This document shows, piece by piece, positions 35,531 through 45,987 of a stretch of 64,000 nt of DNA. The translations under genes and the position numbers were made by a program. Source of the DNA: Pogostemon cablin (lineage: Eukaryota; Streptophyta; Magnoliopsida; Lamiales; Lamiaceae); assembly GCA_023678885.1 (NCBI GenBank), contig CM042987.1:28358927-28422926 (forward strand), in the 5' to 3' direction. Within the stretch, counting starts at the first letter, position 1; each line of letters starts with the position of its first letter. The notes under the pieces were generated by a model. The model had not been told where the DNA came from, did not search any database, and saw only the letters and a list, made by a program, of their open reading frames with translations.

Positions 35531-35947
35531 TGTTAGTTTTTGTCAAGAATAAAAGAAGGATTCTTTTATATCTTTGTCCCACATCGGATGAAGAGTAAAA
35601 GGGAAATGATCATTGGTGCTATATAAGGAGGCCCTTGGACTTTATGTCAAGTGCACCAATCAAATACACTTTAATCTTTGTGTTTGATTCTTCTTAAATT
35701 CCTTTCTTGGATTCTCGGTTGTGAGAATGGGGAGAAAAGTGTGAATTAGTCAAGGATTTGTAAGAGTGTAGGGATTGGGGTTGAGAGAAAGAAATCCTGT
35801 GTGATTGTACAAATTTTTCACATTAGTGGTATTTTCTCGCTCCGTGGTTTTTCTCCGATTTTGTTTTCCACGTAAATTCTTGTGTTGTGCCTTTATGTTC
35901 TTTTTTATATGTCCCTTAGGAATGAATGAGATCTGTTTATCCCAACA
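35531..35947 (+). repeat. 3' LTR of the 2-kb copia element
   Basis: TGTTAGTTTTTGTC to TTATCCCAACA, 417 bp, preceded by the purine-rich CAAGGTAGAGAT at 35519-35530. Confidence 0.9.
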
Positions 35948-35975
35948 AAGGTTTACACCGTGAACACGATTCACA
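35948..35975. mobile_element. TTTACGGTGTAAAC MITE, right part
   Basis: AAGGTTTACACCGTGAACACG completes the MITE begun at 32070. Confidence 0.75.
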
Positions 35976-36101
35976 AGAGAATAACTCTTTTTGTTTATGT
36001 CTCAATTTTTCGTTTCATTTTAAAATGTTTAGTTTGAAATTAAAGTTTAAATTTTATTTTATTTTTTAAAATTAAGACTTGTTATAATTTTTTTCAAATT
36101 C

Positions 36102-36104
<3 letters not shown>

Positions 36105-36164
<60 letters not shown>
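36105..36164. repeat. (TA)n microsatellite
   Basis: About 60 bp of TA repeat. Confidence 0.95.
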
Positions 36165-36168
<4 letters not shown>

Positions 36169-36192
36169 CATCATAGAATAATATAAAATATT

Positions 36193-36480
36193 GAGTAACT
36201 CTCTTATGAGACGGGTTATTTGTGAGATGGGCGTGAGACGGGTTGACCCATCACTAAAGTATGTTTATTGTATAGATAAAGTATGCTTATTTGTAGTTAA
36301 AGTATGTCAATAATAAATCATGTTATAACACACTACGATCATACTTTAATACATAATTCAACATACTTTAAAAAACATACTTTAACAACTATTAAACATA
36401 CTTTATCTAAAGAATAAACATACTTTAACACGTCTCACAAATTGTCTCATTTAAATAACGTCTCACAAGAGATTTTGTCT
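36193..36480. mobile_element. AGTATGCTTATTG MITE, copy 1
   Basis: Left end ACTCTCTTATGAGACGGGTT and right end ACGTCTCACAAGAGATTTTG are inverted. The interior repeats AAAGTATGTTTATTG and its inverse. It shares GTCTCAC ends with the other GAGAC family but has a different core. About 288 bp. Confidence 0.7.
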
Positions 36481-37129
36481 AAAATATTATTAAAGCAACA
36501 TTTACTATTAGTTTTAATTATTTGATTTGAAGGTGTGTATATGAATATTTTTGTTAAATTCTCTTGTATGACTTAAACTGAGAAATTTTTTTTTTAATAA
36601 ATTTTAAAATGAGAAAAAAATAAAATGAAATTGGTCCTAATTTAAGAAAAATAAATTAAATTTAAATTTTAAATTAAAACACTCATCAAATCAAGTCTAA
36701 ATACCTAAACTAAAAATTAGTTCTTATGAAATTCTTCATATTTTGATACCTAAACTAAAAATTAGTTCTTATGTAATTCTTCTTATAAAATATATGAATA
36801 ACTAGACAATCGAGGTGTTTTCACAAATCATTGATATAAACAAGTTTCTGTGATATAAACAAGTTTGTGCGAGCAATGAAAAAATAAAAATCGAGGTGTT
36901 TTCACAAGTCATATGGGTAATTATTGATAAAGATATTCTCATGTTAAAAGATATAGACATGTGTGCCAGCATAATTGGTGCGAGCTTTAATGAAAAATGT
37001 TCTTTATGTCAAGAAAGATAAATTTTGATGAATTATCTATCTAAAAAGTAGACTACGTAATTCCGAATTTTAATCTCAATGACTTTAATGACATGGAACT
37101 TGATTTAATAGAGAAGAATTGGTATTGTG

Positions 37130-37790
37130 TGTCCCGAGCAAAAGTGGGTCTTTAAAATTTAGTATTATGGATAAAAATATATTATTTTGTTATAAAGGCA
37201 TATATTTTAGGAGTGAGGCTTGCGTGCACCTGGGCGCACGGAACACATTCCGTGCGCCTTTAGAAATTTTGTATTATGGGTAAGGGCACATTAATTTGGT
37301 CTAAAGGGTATACACTTTAATTACTAAAAGGTACACAATTTTGTTCTAAAGGGTATACACTTTTCATTAATATTTTTTTTTTCTTTAGAAAATAAAGGGT
37401 ACACATTTTTATACTAAAGGGTATACAATTTAACACAAAATTCTAAAGGCGCACGGAGTGTTGTTCGTGCGCCCAGATTTTTCTTTAGAAAATAAAGGGT
37501 ACACATCTGTATACTAAAAGGTATACAATTTAGCACAAATTTCTAAAGGCGCACGGAAAGTGTTCCGTGCGCCCGGGTGCACAGGAGCTTTTGCCATATT
37601 TTAGTAATTAATAAGGGTATATCATTTTGTTATAAAGGATATACACTTTTCATTAATATTTTTTATTTTTCTTCAAAAAATAAAGGGTACACATCTTTAT
37701 ACTAAAGGGTATACAATTTAACACAAAATTATAAAGACGCACGGAGTATGCCTTCTGCACCCGAGTACACACAAGTTTTTGCCAATAGAG
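37130..37790. repeat. GCGCACGG..CCGTGCGC repeat with internal tandem units
   Basis: A unit of about 101 bp (TCTTTAGAAAATAAAGGGTA..GGCGCACGGA) occurs at about 37380 and 37482, with a third diverged unit near 37670. The palindrome GCGCACGGA..TCCGTGCGCC recurs at 37232, 37448 and 37550. The right edge CACACAAGTTTTTGCC is shared with 58082-58337. Non-coding. Confidence 0.7.
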
Positions 37791-37936
37791 AAATGACATA
37801 TTGGTAAGAAATAAGAATATATATATTTTTTTATTTTATGGAGGCAAAGTTAATAGGTTTATTGTTGAAATTAATTTATTCTATTAAAAAAATTACATCT
37901 TAAATCACAAATGAGATAATCTATTAAATTTTCCTA

Positions 37937-38218
37937 TTCCCTCATCCCACAAAACCCTCCCAACATTTTTTATTTATTTATCCTACAAAATTCTTCACAC
38001 CCAAATTAAAAAATGAAACATAATTATATCCAACAATTTCAAAAGTTACTTTAATTTTAATTTACCACTCATTTTTCACATGCATACCACTTTGTATTTT
38101 TTTATTACTTAAAAATATTATAATACCTTTAAAAGTTAATAAAATTGATCAAAAATAACAACTTTTATTAAACAACAAAAAAACAATAAACAAAAAGCTT
38201 TTGTAGGATGGAGAAAAT
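37937..38218. mobile_element. Degraded Stowaway-like MITE
   Basis: TTCCCTCATCCCACAAAACC and TTTTGTAGGATGGAGAAAA are inverted and TA lies next to the left end. About 280 bp of AT-rich interior. Confidence 0.55.
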
Positions 38219-38429
38219 ATTTCATTTACTGAATATATATCACGTATCACAATTATTTCCTAAAGGCCTAAAATACTGTTTAGATGTGCAAAGTTTTATG
38301 ATCGTTCTTTAGAACATGGTTGGTCTTAATATAAGTTTAGTGAATCGAACGATTCAGACCCATAATTATTGTTTAATTTTAGGGATCCATAATTAATTTT
38401 ACAAGTATATACCTATATCCTCAAAATAA

Positions 38430-38515
38430 GTTTGAAATGATGGTTATCTAAATTGAAGTGACAGCGAAAGCTGTTGAACCCATGTTCAATTCCTGTGTTC
38501 TTTAATTTTTTTTTT
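38430..38515 (+). other. Possible SINE-like fragment
   Basis: CATGTTCAATTCCTG resembles a pol III B box and is followed by a T-rich tail (38503-38518). An A box is not convincing and no target duplication was found. Confidence 0.25.
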
Positions 38516-38547
38516 TTTGTCTCACAACCCGTCTAGTATCTCTGTCG

Positions 38548-38622
<75 letters not shown>
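38548..38622. repeat. (ATT)n microsatellite
   Basis: About 25 uninterrupted ATT units. The poly-tyrosine open frame here is an artefact of the repeat. Confidence 0.95.
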
Positions 38623-38697
38623 TAGTTGTTCTTTCTTTATTATTATTATTTTTACTAATTTTCTTACTTTTAAATTATTTATTATTATTACTTCCTT

Positions 38698-38811
38698 ATC
38701 ATGTTTTATATATTTAAATATTTTAAAATTACTATCATGTTTTTCTTTCTTATTATCATGTTTTATATATTTAAATATTTTAAAATTACTATCATGCTTT
38801 TCTTTCTTATT
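38698..38811. repeat. Tandem duplication, 2 x 57 bp
   Basis: Units begin ATCATGTTTTATATATTT at 38698 and 38755 and differ at one position (ATGTTTTTC versus ATGCTTTTC), so the event is recent. Confidence 0.9.
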
Positions 38812-39990
38812 TATATTTGATTAAAAATATGAAAGTATATTTTTTCTTTCATTATTATTTCCTTACTATTTAAAATTGTAGTTTAAATTTTTTTTCATTA
38901 ATCTATAACTATTTATGATTTTTTAACTCATTATACATGGTTATTTTTTTCATTAATCTATAACTACTTATAATTTTTTAATCTACAAAGAGAATAACTC
39001 ATTATACATTATAAAAATATTAAGAAGAATAAAATGAGTTATTTTTCCAATGCTTGAATTGCATATAAGATAATGTTAACGGTATTAGTTACATTAACAA
39101 CTACATAAACAAATTTCTCAAAGTTAAATATTTATCTAAAATTTTTATCAATCAATGTCTCAAGAAATATTGAATGGATTTACTATGTTATCAATTGAAA
39201 AAAAAAAAAACTTGCAGAATATGATTATACTAATTTAAAAAATACTTTTGCCACTTTAACAGTTAAAAATATATTTAATGAATTGTTATATTTATGTTTA
39301 ATAAATTAAAAAAATATTATTTATTATTCAAATTTGTGTTTATATATATATGTAGTAACAAAATTAAAGGCTCAAATTTAAATTATGACTCAAGAATATA
39401 ATTTTCTAAGATTGATCCTGTATTAAAGTATATATTTTTATTAAAAAGTATATTATATAACATGAAATAGAATACATTATAGAATAATGATCTAAACAGC
39501 TTAAATTAGTGAGACAAACCTTAGCCGTCACGTAAATTTTTGAGTTCAGCTCTTCCCTTTCATCCCTCCTCCTGACTCCCTTGAAAGCAACACAAAATGC
39601 AGCTTTCAAGACCAAATGAGGAACAGAGAGCCACTCCCTAGTCGGGGTGGCGAACGAGCTAACGTTGCTATGCCGCTTCGCAGCTACGGCTTAAAGCAGG
39701 GAATAGAAAAGTAGCTAACTCTTCTATTCTTAATAGGGACAATAAGGAAGTAACTCTTAATTAAGAGAGTGATGCCCGACTATAAAAAATTAAAAACTAC
39801 TTATATACTCCATATGAAAAAATCCCTCTTACACCTAATGCAAGAATCTAAATTTATGCTTTATGATCTAACCCGCCTCCAAAATGTAATATACTGCTTA
39901 AAATTAAATACTTTTAATATAAAAATTAATATCCTTAATTATTTTAAATAAAAAAATTCTTAGCCAATAAAAAATAATAATAATTTCATT

Positions 39991-40266
39991 GAGAAACTCT
40001 CTTGTAAGACGTGCTATTTGTGAGATGGGTCAACCCATTATTAAAGTATGCTTATTGTAGAGATAAAGTATGCTCATTTATAGTTAAAATATGTCAATTA
40101 TAAATTATATTATAACTCACTGAAGTCATACTTTAATACACAATCAAGCATACTTTAAAAAATATATTTTAACAACTATTAAACATACTTTATCTAAATA
40201 ATAGACATACTTTAACACGTCTTACAAATCGTCTCATGTAAATAACATTTCACAAGAGAATTTGTC
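39991..40266. mobile_element. AGTATGCTTATTG MITE, copy 2
   Basis: GAGAAACTCTCTTGTAAGACG and CATTTCACAAGAGAATTTG ends; the interior is collinear with 36193-36480. A third, decayed member may lie at about 60590-60845. Confidence 0.7.
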
Positions 40267-40540
40267 AATTTTATTAATTAAAGTAAATATTATTTATAAT
40301 AAAATGAAATACTCTTAAATTTTTGTGCATTAAGATATATATAATAAAAATTGAAGGCAAAAGTTTATAAGATGATTATAACTTTTTAATAATTATATAA
40401 TACATTTATTTAAATTTTATTAATTTTATTTTATTTATAAAAATCGTTTATAAATTGTTAATGAAATGATTTAGTGAGACATAACAAAATATAATATATA
40501 TGTTCGTCCAAATGATATGTATCTATTTTATAGTTAAATA

Positions 40541-41017
40541 CTTCTTCTGTCCCATTAAAGTTGTTACATTTTTTTTGGCACGGAGATTAAGGAGTATAAT
40601 ATTTTAATGGATAGTGGGTTGAAAATATAATATTTTAATGTGTAGTGTGTAGGTGTATTAGTGGTGTGTGTGGAGTGTGTGTAAAGCTCATGTGAATATG
40701 TTACTCCCTCCGTCCCGGGTATTTTTACCCGTTTGTACGGGCACGGAGATTAAGACGTTTTATTTTTTTAATATATAATGTAAGAGAAAGTAGGGATAAA
40801 TTAGTAATTTAAAAAGAAAAGGTGAATAAAGTTATTGGGAATGATGAATAAAGTGTAAAAAAGTAATTAAAGTTGTTGGGATTGTAAAAAGTAGGTAATA
40901 AAATATCACAGCTTTGTGAAATTAAAGTATGAGTCTCATATGCTTGAAAAAGAAATGTAACAACTTATGTGTACAATCCAAAAGGGAAAATATCACAGCT
41001 TTGTGAGACGAAGGGAG
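40541..41017. mobile_element. Two overlapping or chimeric Stowaway-like MITEs
   Basis: A first element opens at 40541 (CTTCTTCTGTCCCATTAAAG) and runs with the usual GGCACGGAGATTAAGGAGTA. A second opens at 40704 (CTCCCTCCGTCCCGGGTATT, TA at 40702-40703) and closes at 41017 (GAGACGAAGGGAG, then TA). AAATGTAACAACTT at about 40955 looks like the tail of the first element, while TATCACAGCTTTGTGA occurs twice near the end. The two appear to have recombined. Confidence 0.65.
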
Positions 41018-41536
41018 TAGTAGATTTTAAGTGTGTTTTCACTCTTTTATTTCAAAATGTACAATTCAAATTAATGCATATACGTTCTGTAATATTTTAA
41101 AACTTTTAAGCGACATTAATTTTTTTCTTTATGAGACAATCATTTATGAAAAAAAGAAAAAAAAACTCCTTAATAAAGAGTTTATATCTTCTTAGTACAA
41201 AAATTTTTATTCAATAGTGTATATTATGTGTTTCTTAATAAATTATATAATCTTTTTATATTTTGTTTTTTATTAAAAAAATTAATAAAAAAATCATTAA
41301 CAAAATATATAAATTTTAATTCATTAATATATTTTTATTTATTAATATATAAATTTTAAATGAATATATGTTACACCGGACGTACCGGCTTTTATGAAAT
41401 GCATGTGTTATGTTAAATGAAAACTTTAAAATAAGCTTCTTTTTTATACATACATGTACAAAATCTTGCTAAAAAAATAAAGTTATATTCCTCCATCCTC
41501 AGCAAGGGTTTCATCTTTTTATTTTGGTATCGTTTT

Positions 41537-42049
41537 TGTTGGAAACACACATCCCTCAACAAGCATAGAGAGGAATCTTTTACCTCTCACCGTAGGATTG
41601 TGTTGCAGCGGAAGAAACACGAACCTGTTGGTACTCACGTGTAAACCGTGATCTCTGGATCAAATCTCACAACACGGGGTTGTGAATTAATTTCCACGAT
41701 GTTGTATTATTGTGTGGAATATGATAATCTGTAGTGAAATGGAAAAAGAAAATCGGAGAGAGAGATACGTTTTCACGTTCTGTGTTTCGCGTTCTGTAAC
41801 ACAAACGTATGAGCGCTTCACGTACGCGTTCTGCTTCTGTCTTGCGCATGAACGCTTCAGTCGTACGCGTTCTGCTTCTGCGTTCTACGTATTCTGAATA
41901 CGCTCTCTTCACTTTTGGACAACTGCCATGCAGTCCATTTATTCCCAAAAGATGGGAGTTATATAAAACGTATTATTAACTCCCTCACCTTCTCTCTTAT
42001 CCACACTTCTTATGTGGAAAATAAAATAATAAATAAATTATTATTTACA
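41537..42049 (-). repeat. 3' LTR of the copia element
   Basis: Minus strand: TGTAAATAATAATTTATT to GTGTTTCCAACA. It differs from the 5' LTR at about 41579 and 41783. TTTTATATAACTCC is a possible TATA region. Confidence 0.95.
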
Positions 42050-42059
42050 TCTCCCACTC
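42050..42059 (-). other. Polypurine tract
   Basis: GAGTGGGAGA on the minus strand, directly before the 3' LTR; the site where plus-strand DNA synthesis starts. Confidence 0.85.
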
Positions 42060-43082
42060 ACATATGAAGTCAAAAAGCCGCCTGACTCTATTACTTCATA
42101 AATCATATTCTCGCACAAATAAATACATCGTGTGACCCACGAGATATGAGTTTTAATCGCTATACACTTGTTAGAGATATATAGCAACTCAACCAGTTTA
42201 TCAATGAAACTCAACAAGCTCGCTATACCCCAGAACTCTTGAACATTTAACATAAATTGACATATCTCTTTTCAATCCCTGAATTTGTCAGAGCATATTC
42301 AACCCTTTTGTAAAATTACTATGTATTCATAATCAAGACACTGCTTGATTGACTAGTCAATGAATCACAATAGTATATGTTAAATTAAGACGTTCTTCCC
42401 ATCTCACTAAGTATCTACAGTCTCCCACTATAGCTGCTTTCCTAGACATGTACCGCATCGCCGTTATTAACCATAGCTCTTTTGGTAGCATGCTAAAGTA
42501 GCAACACCAAAGTGAAGACTTAGAATATAGTAGAAAGTCATAAGGGTAACCAATAGATAAGGACTCATACCTTTAAGAAAATAGGGATTATTTTCTCAAT
42601 CCTTTTGAGGTCAACTTAGCACATGTCGTTTTTCTAAAACACATGTCACAATATCTTTAACTTCTTTCCAAGAAAGCGTATGTTGTATTTCATTTAATTT
42701 AGACATCGTGTAAATCAAAGTTCAAGTGTGTCCCATACACTTAACCCGGATATCCTCCTTCCAACGTATAGGATCTCCGTCGATTTAGCTTTATAACAAG
42801 TTGGATTAGATTCGTGGTGAAATCTGTCCCGATTATATTAACTATCGTAATCTCATCTCTGCGCTCCCACTGAGCCAGAGGCGATTGCTCGTATGAGAGA
42901 GCCAATCATAACTTGCCGACATACTATTATATATGAACCATCACATATATTATATAAAACATGTATATAGTTAAACCATTAACTATTCCATTAACATACA
43001 TAAACATATTCAATTCATCGTTTTAAATCCTTTGCAAACCCAATCCCTTACATGTACTATGTATACATCTCTAGGAATTGGT

Positions 43083-43601
43083 TTAGTAAAAGGAACCTAA
43101 CATCAAACGAGTAGAAATGTAAGTAAGAATCACTTTCTTCTTATCTATAATATCTCTAACAAAATTAAACTTCATGTCAATGTGTTTGGTCTCTTCATGA
43201 TATTTGGGGTCTTTTGTGTAAGCAATAACCGTCTGATTATCACAATTAATTAAAACAACTCCCACTGGAGTGTTTGAGACCTCCAAATATTTCATGAATC
43301 TTCTCAGCCAAATAGTCTCTTGAACTGCAGATGAAGTCTGTTTCTTGTTACACCATGAGATTGCTCCATCATTGAGCAAGAAGATATAACCGAGAGTTGA
43401 TTTACGTTTATCTAAATTACCACTCCAGTCAACGTCTGTATACCCATTCAGTGATAACAGAAAGAATAATCTGCAGTCAATCACATTGGCATATGGTACT
43501 CTGGTCATTTTATTCTTCTCATCTAGAGCCTTGGGATACATTTGTTGACTCAATGATTCGTCTTTCACAATAGGAGTATCATTAGGTTTGCAGGTGTCCA
43601 T
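43083..43601 (-). pseudogene. Copia RT C-terminus and RNase H, internally deleted
   Basis: The 172-codon frame holds the RT/RNase H junction (CKPNDTPIVK, RVPYANVI), then DVDWSGNLDKRKSTLGYIF with the catalytic D of the DxDW segment, ISWCNKKQT, IWLRRF, INCDNQTVIAY and ETKHIDMKFNFVRD. In family members about 80 residues normally separate the VPYA and DVDW segments, and an STMEAEY segment follows KKQT. Both are missing here. The frame stays open across the deletions, but the protein cannot be a working RNase H. Confidence 0.9.
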
Positions 43602-44476
43602 CTTGAATCGTTATAAAAGTTCTTGATGTAAGTCTTTTAAGACAAACTCAATAACTTCTTTGAACGATCCCTATGGATCTTCACACCAAGTATGTACTCT
43701 GCTTCACCCATATCTTTCATTTCGAATTTTGAAGATAACCACCTTTTAATGGTTTCAAGATACTCTTTTCTATTTCAAGCTAGAAATATGTCATCCACAT
43801 ACAAGGATAGAATCACAAAACAACTGTTGGATCGTTTAACGTAAACACAGTGGTCTTATGAGATGATCGTAGTATGAAATCTCAAATACCACTGTCTGGA
43901 GGATTGTTTGAGTCTATAGAATAACTTCTATAATCTACAAATTTTATCCTCTCGACCTCAAAGAATAAATCCTACAGGCTGTTACATGTAGATCTCTTCT
44001 TCTAATTCTCCATTGAGAAATGTGGTCTTTAACATCCATGTTGGTGTAATTCTAATTCCATACTAGCCACTATAGCCAACAGTAGTTGAATCAAGGCAAA
44101 CCTCACTACAGGTGAAAAGGTTTCTACGTAGTCTATACCCTTGTTAAGTATAACCTTTTTGCCACCAAGCGAGCTTTCTACCTACATTTCTTTTGATTTT
44201 GAAAATCCATTTATTCTCAATTTCCTTTCGTCCCTATGGAAGATCTACAAGTCCCCAGACTTGATTTGACTTCATAGACTCCATCTCCCCTTTCATCCAT
44301 TTCTTCTTTTTCAAACAAGTTAAAGCTTCTTTAACGTTTCTGGGCTCTTCCTCATCATCAGGAAAAACATCTCAACTTTCTGGTAAAACCAAGAAGGCAG
44401 AAAAACATCTCAACTTTATGGTAAAACCAAGAAGGCATGTCCTTCAATGTCATAATGCCTTTTGTGCACATATTTC
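43602..44476 (-). pseudogene. Copia reverse transcriptase, broken
   Basis: LYVDDIFLA, the catalytic YVDD motif, is encoded at about 43780-43807 on the minus strand, followed by WLSSKFEMKDMGEAEYILGVKIHRDR. Upstream parts are present but shifted between frames, and stops interrupt them. The part nearest 44400 has a direct repeat of AAAACATCTCAACTTT, a local duplication. Confidence 0.85.
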
Positions 44477-44854
44477 CTAGAACTTTTCGAGATGAGATAA
44501 CTTATGATGGTCTTCTATAGACAAAATACTCTCATTGAGAATCACCTGATTCTCAATCGGCAAATATCTATCAAGATCCACACCATCAACTATCAAGATC
44601 CACATCATTAGCTTATTACTCCCACTTGGATCTTGTAGGTATTGGTTTTCTACCATCTCGAAAATAGATCTGGCATCCCTGATGCCCTTTCTACTAGGAA
44701 ATTTAATTTCCAGAAAATGAGCATTACGCGATTCTGTCTCAATTAAGTTCTCATCCTCATCCCCTATGAACACGTAACCCTTAGAATGTTTGCCTCTAGG
44801 ACCCAACTTTTCATACTGACTCGATGAATCATGTACTAAGCTGCTGATCCCCAA
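44477..44854 (-). pseudogene. Copia linker between integrase and RT
   Basis: 125 codons with YEKLGPRGKHSKGYVFIG, ESRNAHFLEIKFPSR and other segments typical of the stretch between the integrase core and RT in plant copia polyproteins. Part of the same damaged polyprotein, not a separate gene. Confidence 0.8.
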
Positions 44855-45780
44855 GCTCTAAGGTTACTCGAGTCAGGTTTCTACCCGTCCAAAATTCATA
44901 TAGAGTCGAAGCAACTGACTTTGAAGGCACGCGATTAAGCACATAAGCTGCCGTAAGCAACGCATCTCGTTAGATTAGCTTGTGCCATCATGGATCTAAC
45001 CATCTCCAACAAAATCCTATTCCTTCTTCCAGTAACACCATTTTGTTGAGGTGTATAAGGAAAAGTTGATTGTCGGATTATATCCTTTTCATTACAAAAT
45101 TCCTTGAATTGTTCTGATAGATATTCATGTCTTCTACTTCACTCAAGTATCGTCTAAAACAATCCAATGCTTCAGACACGTAAGATATCGTATAGACTGA
45201 ATAATCATCAATGAACGTAATGAAATAGTGAGCTCCATGTCGTGCTCTCACATTTACAGAACCACATATATCAGAATGGATTACTACTAATGGAGATTAA
45301 GACACAATGGCTTTACCAAAAGATTTTCTAGTCATTTTGCCAGCAAGATAATGTTCGCATTTGGATAATTCGACCTTAGAAGAAATATTCAACAATCCTT
45401 CCACAAGTCTATCATCCATCTTGCTCAACATGACTTAATCTAGCATGCCAAACATCATTCACATTTGCATTGCTAGAAGAACAAGTGTTTAGCGAATATG
45501 AATGATCATCATAACTACTAAACATCATTCTTTACAATATAAAAACCTTAAAGCCATCAGTTATATGTCCAGATGCACGACAAGTATCATTAACGCTAAT
45601 TACCATAGTTTTTAGTGAACAATACATCATAACCCAAATTACGTATAACTGAAACAGAAATTAAATTTCGCGTGATCTCCTGAGCATATAGAACATCATG
45701 TAGGATAAATTTCGGACCATCGTTAAGGACCAATTTGCAAGTCCAAAGTCCTTTGACTTCGACTCATGCATTGTTTCCTA
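44855..45780 (-). pseudogene. Copia integrase, broken
   Basis: YTPQQNGV is encoded at 45035-45057, followed by GRRNRILLEMVRSMM, a strong copia integrase signature. Further upstream, FIDDYS-like sequence and a GKMTRKSFGKA segment can be read, with frame changes and stops between them. Confidence 0.85.
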
Positions 45781-45982
45781 CATATTTCTACCTAGTCCCC
45801 TTCGGAACATGGCGAAAATCTACAAAAGCTCCTCTGTCTCTCGTCACAAGGTCCGTTGCTCCCGAGTCTATAATCCTCAAAGGATAAGAATCAGACAGAA
45901 AGACAGTACTCAAGACATTAATTTCACATAAAATAGAATAAGATGAATCCACCTTTTCCCTCCCGAGAATAGGGCATTCACG
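45781..45982 (-). pseudogene. Copia protease segment and end of Gag zinc knuckle
   Basis: From the border of the nested element the minus strand reads RECP (second half of the zinc knuckle), then about 25 codons later DSGATDLVTRDRGAFVDF, with the protease catalytic D-S-G triad at 45854-45868. This frame is open for about 65 codons. Confidence 0.88.
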
Positions 45983-45987
45983 AGCAT

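Larger units (their letters stand above)
32163..35947 (+). mobile_element. Non-autonomous Ty1/copia element with nested solo LTR
   Basis: It has two LTRs (32163-32584 and 35531-35947) and the 5-bp target duplication AAGGT (32158-32162, 35948-35952). The iMet primer site TGGTATCAGAGC is at 32587 and a polypurine stretch precedes the 3' LTR. After removal of the nested solo LTR the element would be about 2.0 kb. The interior (32585-33349 and 35139-35530) shows no Gag or Pol motif, so replication proteins must have come from elsewhere. The LTRs differ at many positions, making it clearly older than the copia element at 41537. Confidence 0.88.
35976..41531. other. Intergenic, repeats and MITEs only
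   Basis: Separately listed are a (TA)n tract, two AGTATGCTTATTG MITEs, a GCGCACGG repeat, an (ATT)n tract, a 57-bp duplication and Stowaway-like elements. At 39600-39780 there is a small GC-richer patch with CTAGTCGGG and CCCGACTA inverted; I could not identify it. No gene seen. Confidence 0.5.

Noticed and set aside
38517..38717. Open frame with a long tyrosine run
   Set aside because: It is the translation of an (ATT)n microsatellite.
41667..41948. 93-codon minus-strand frame, repeated at 55889-56170
   Set aside because: It lies fully within the copia LTR; the second copy is the other LTR.
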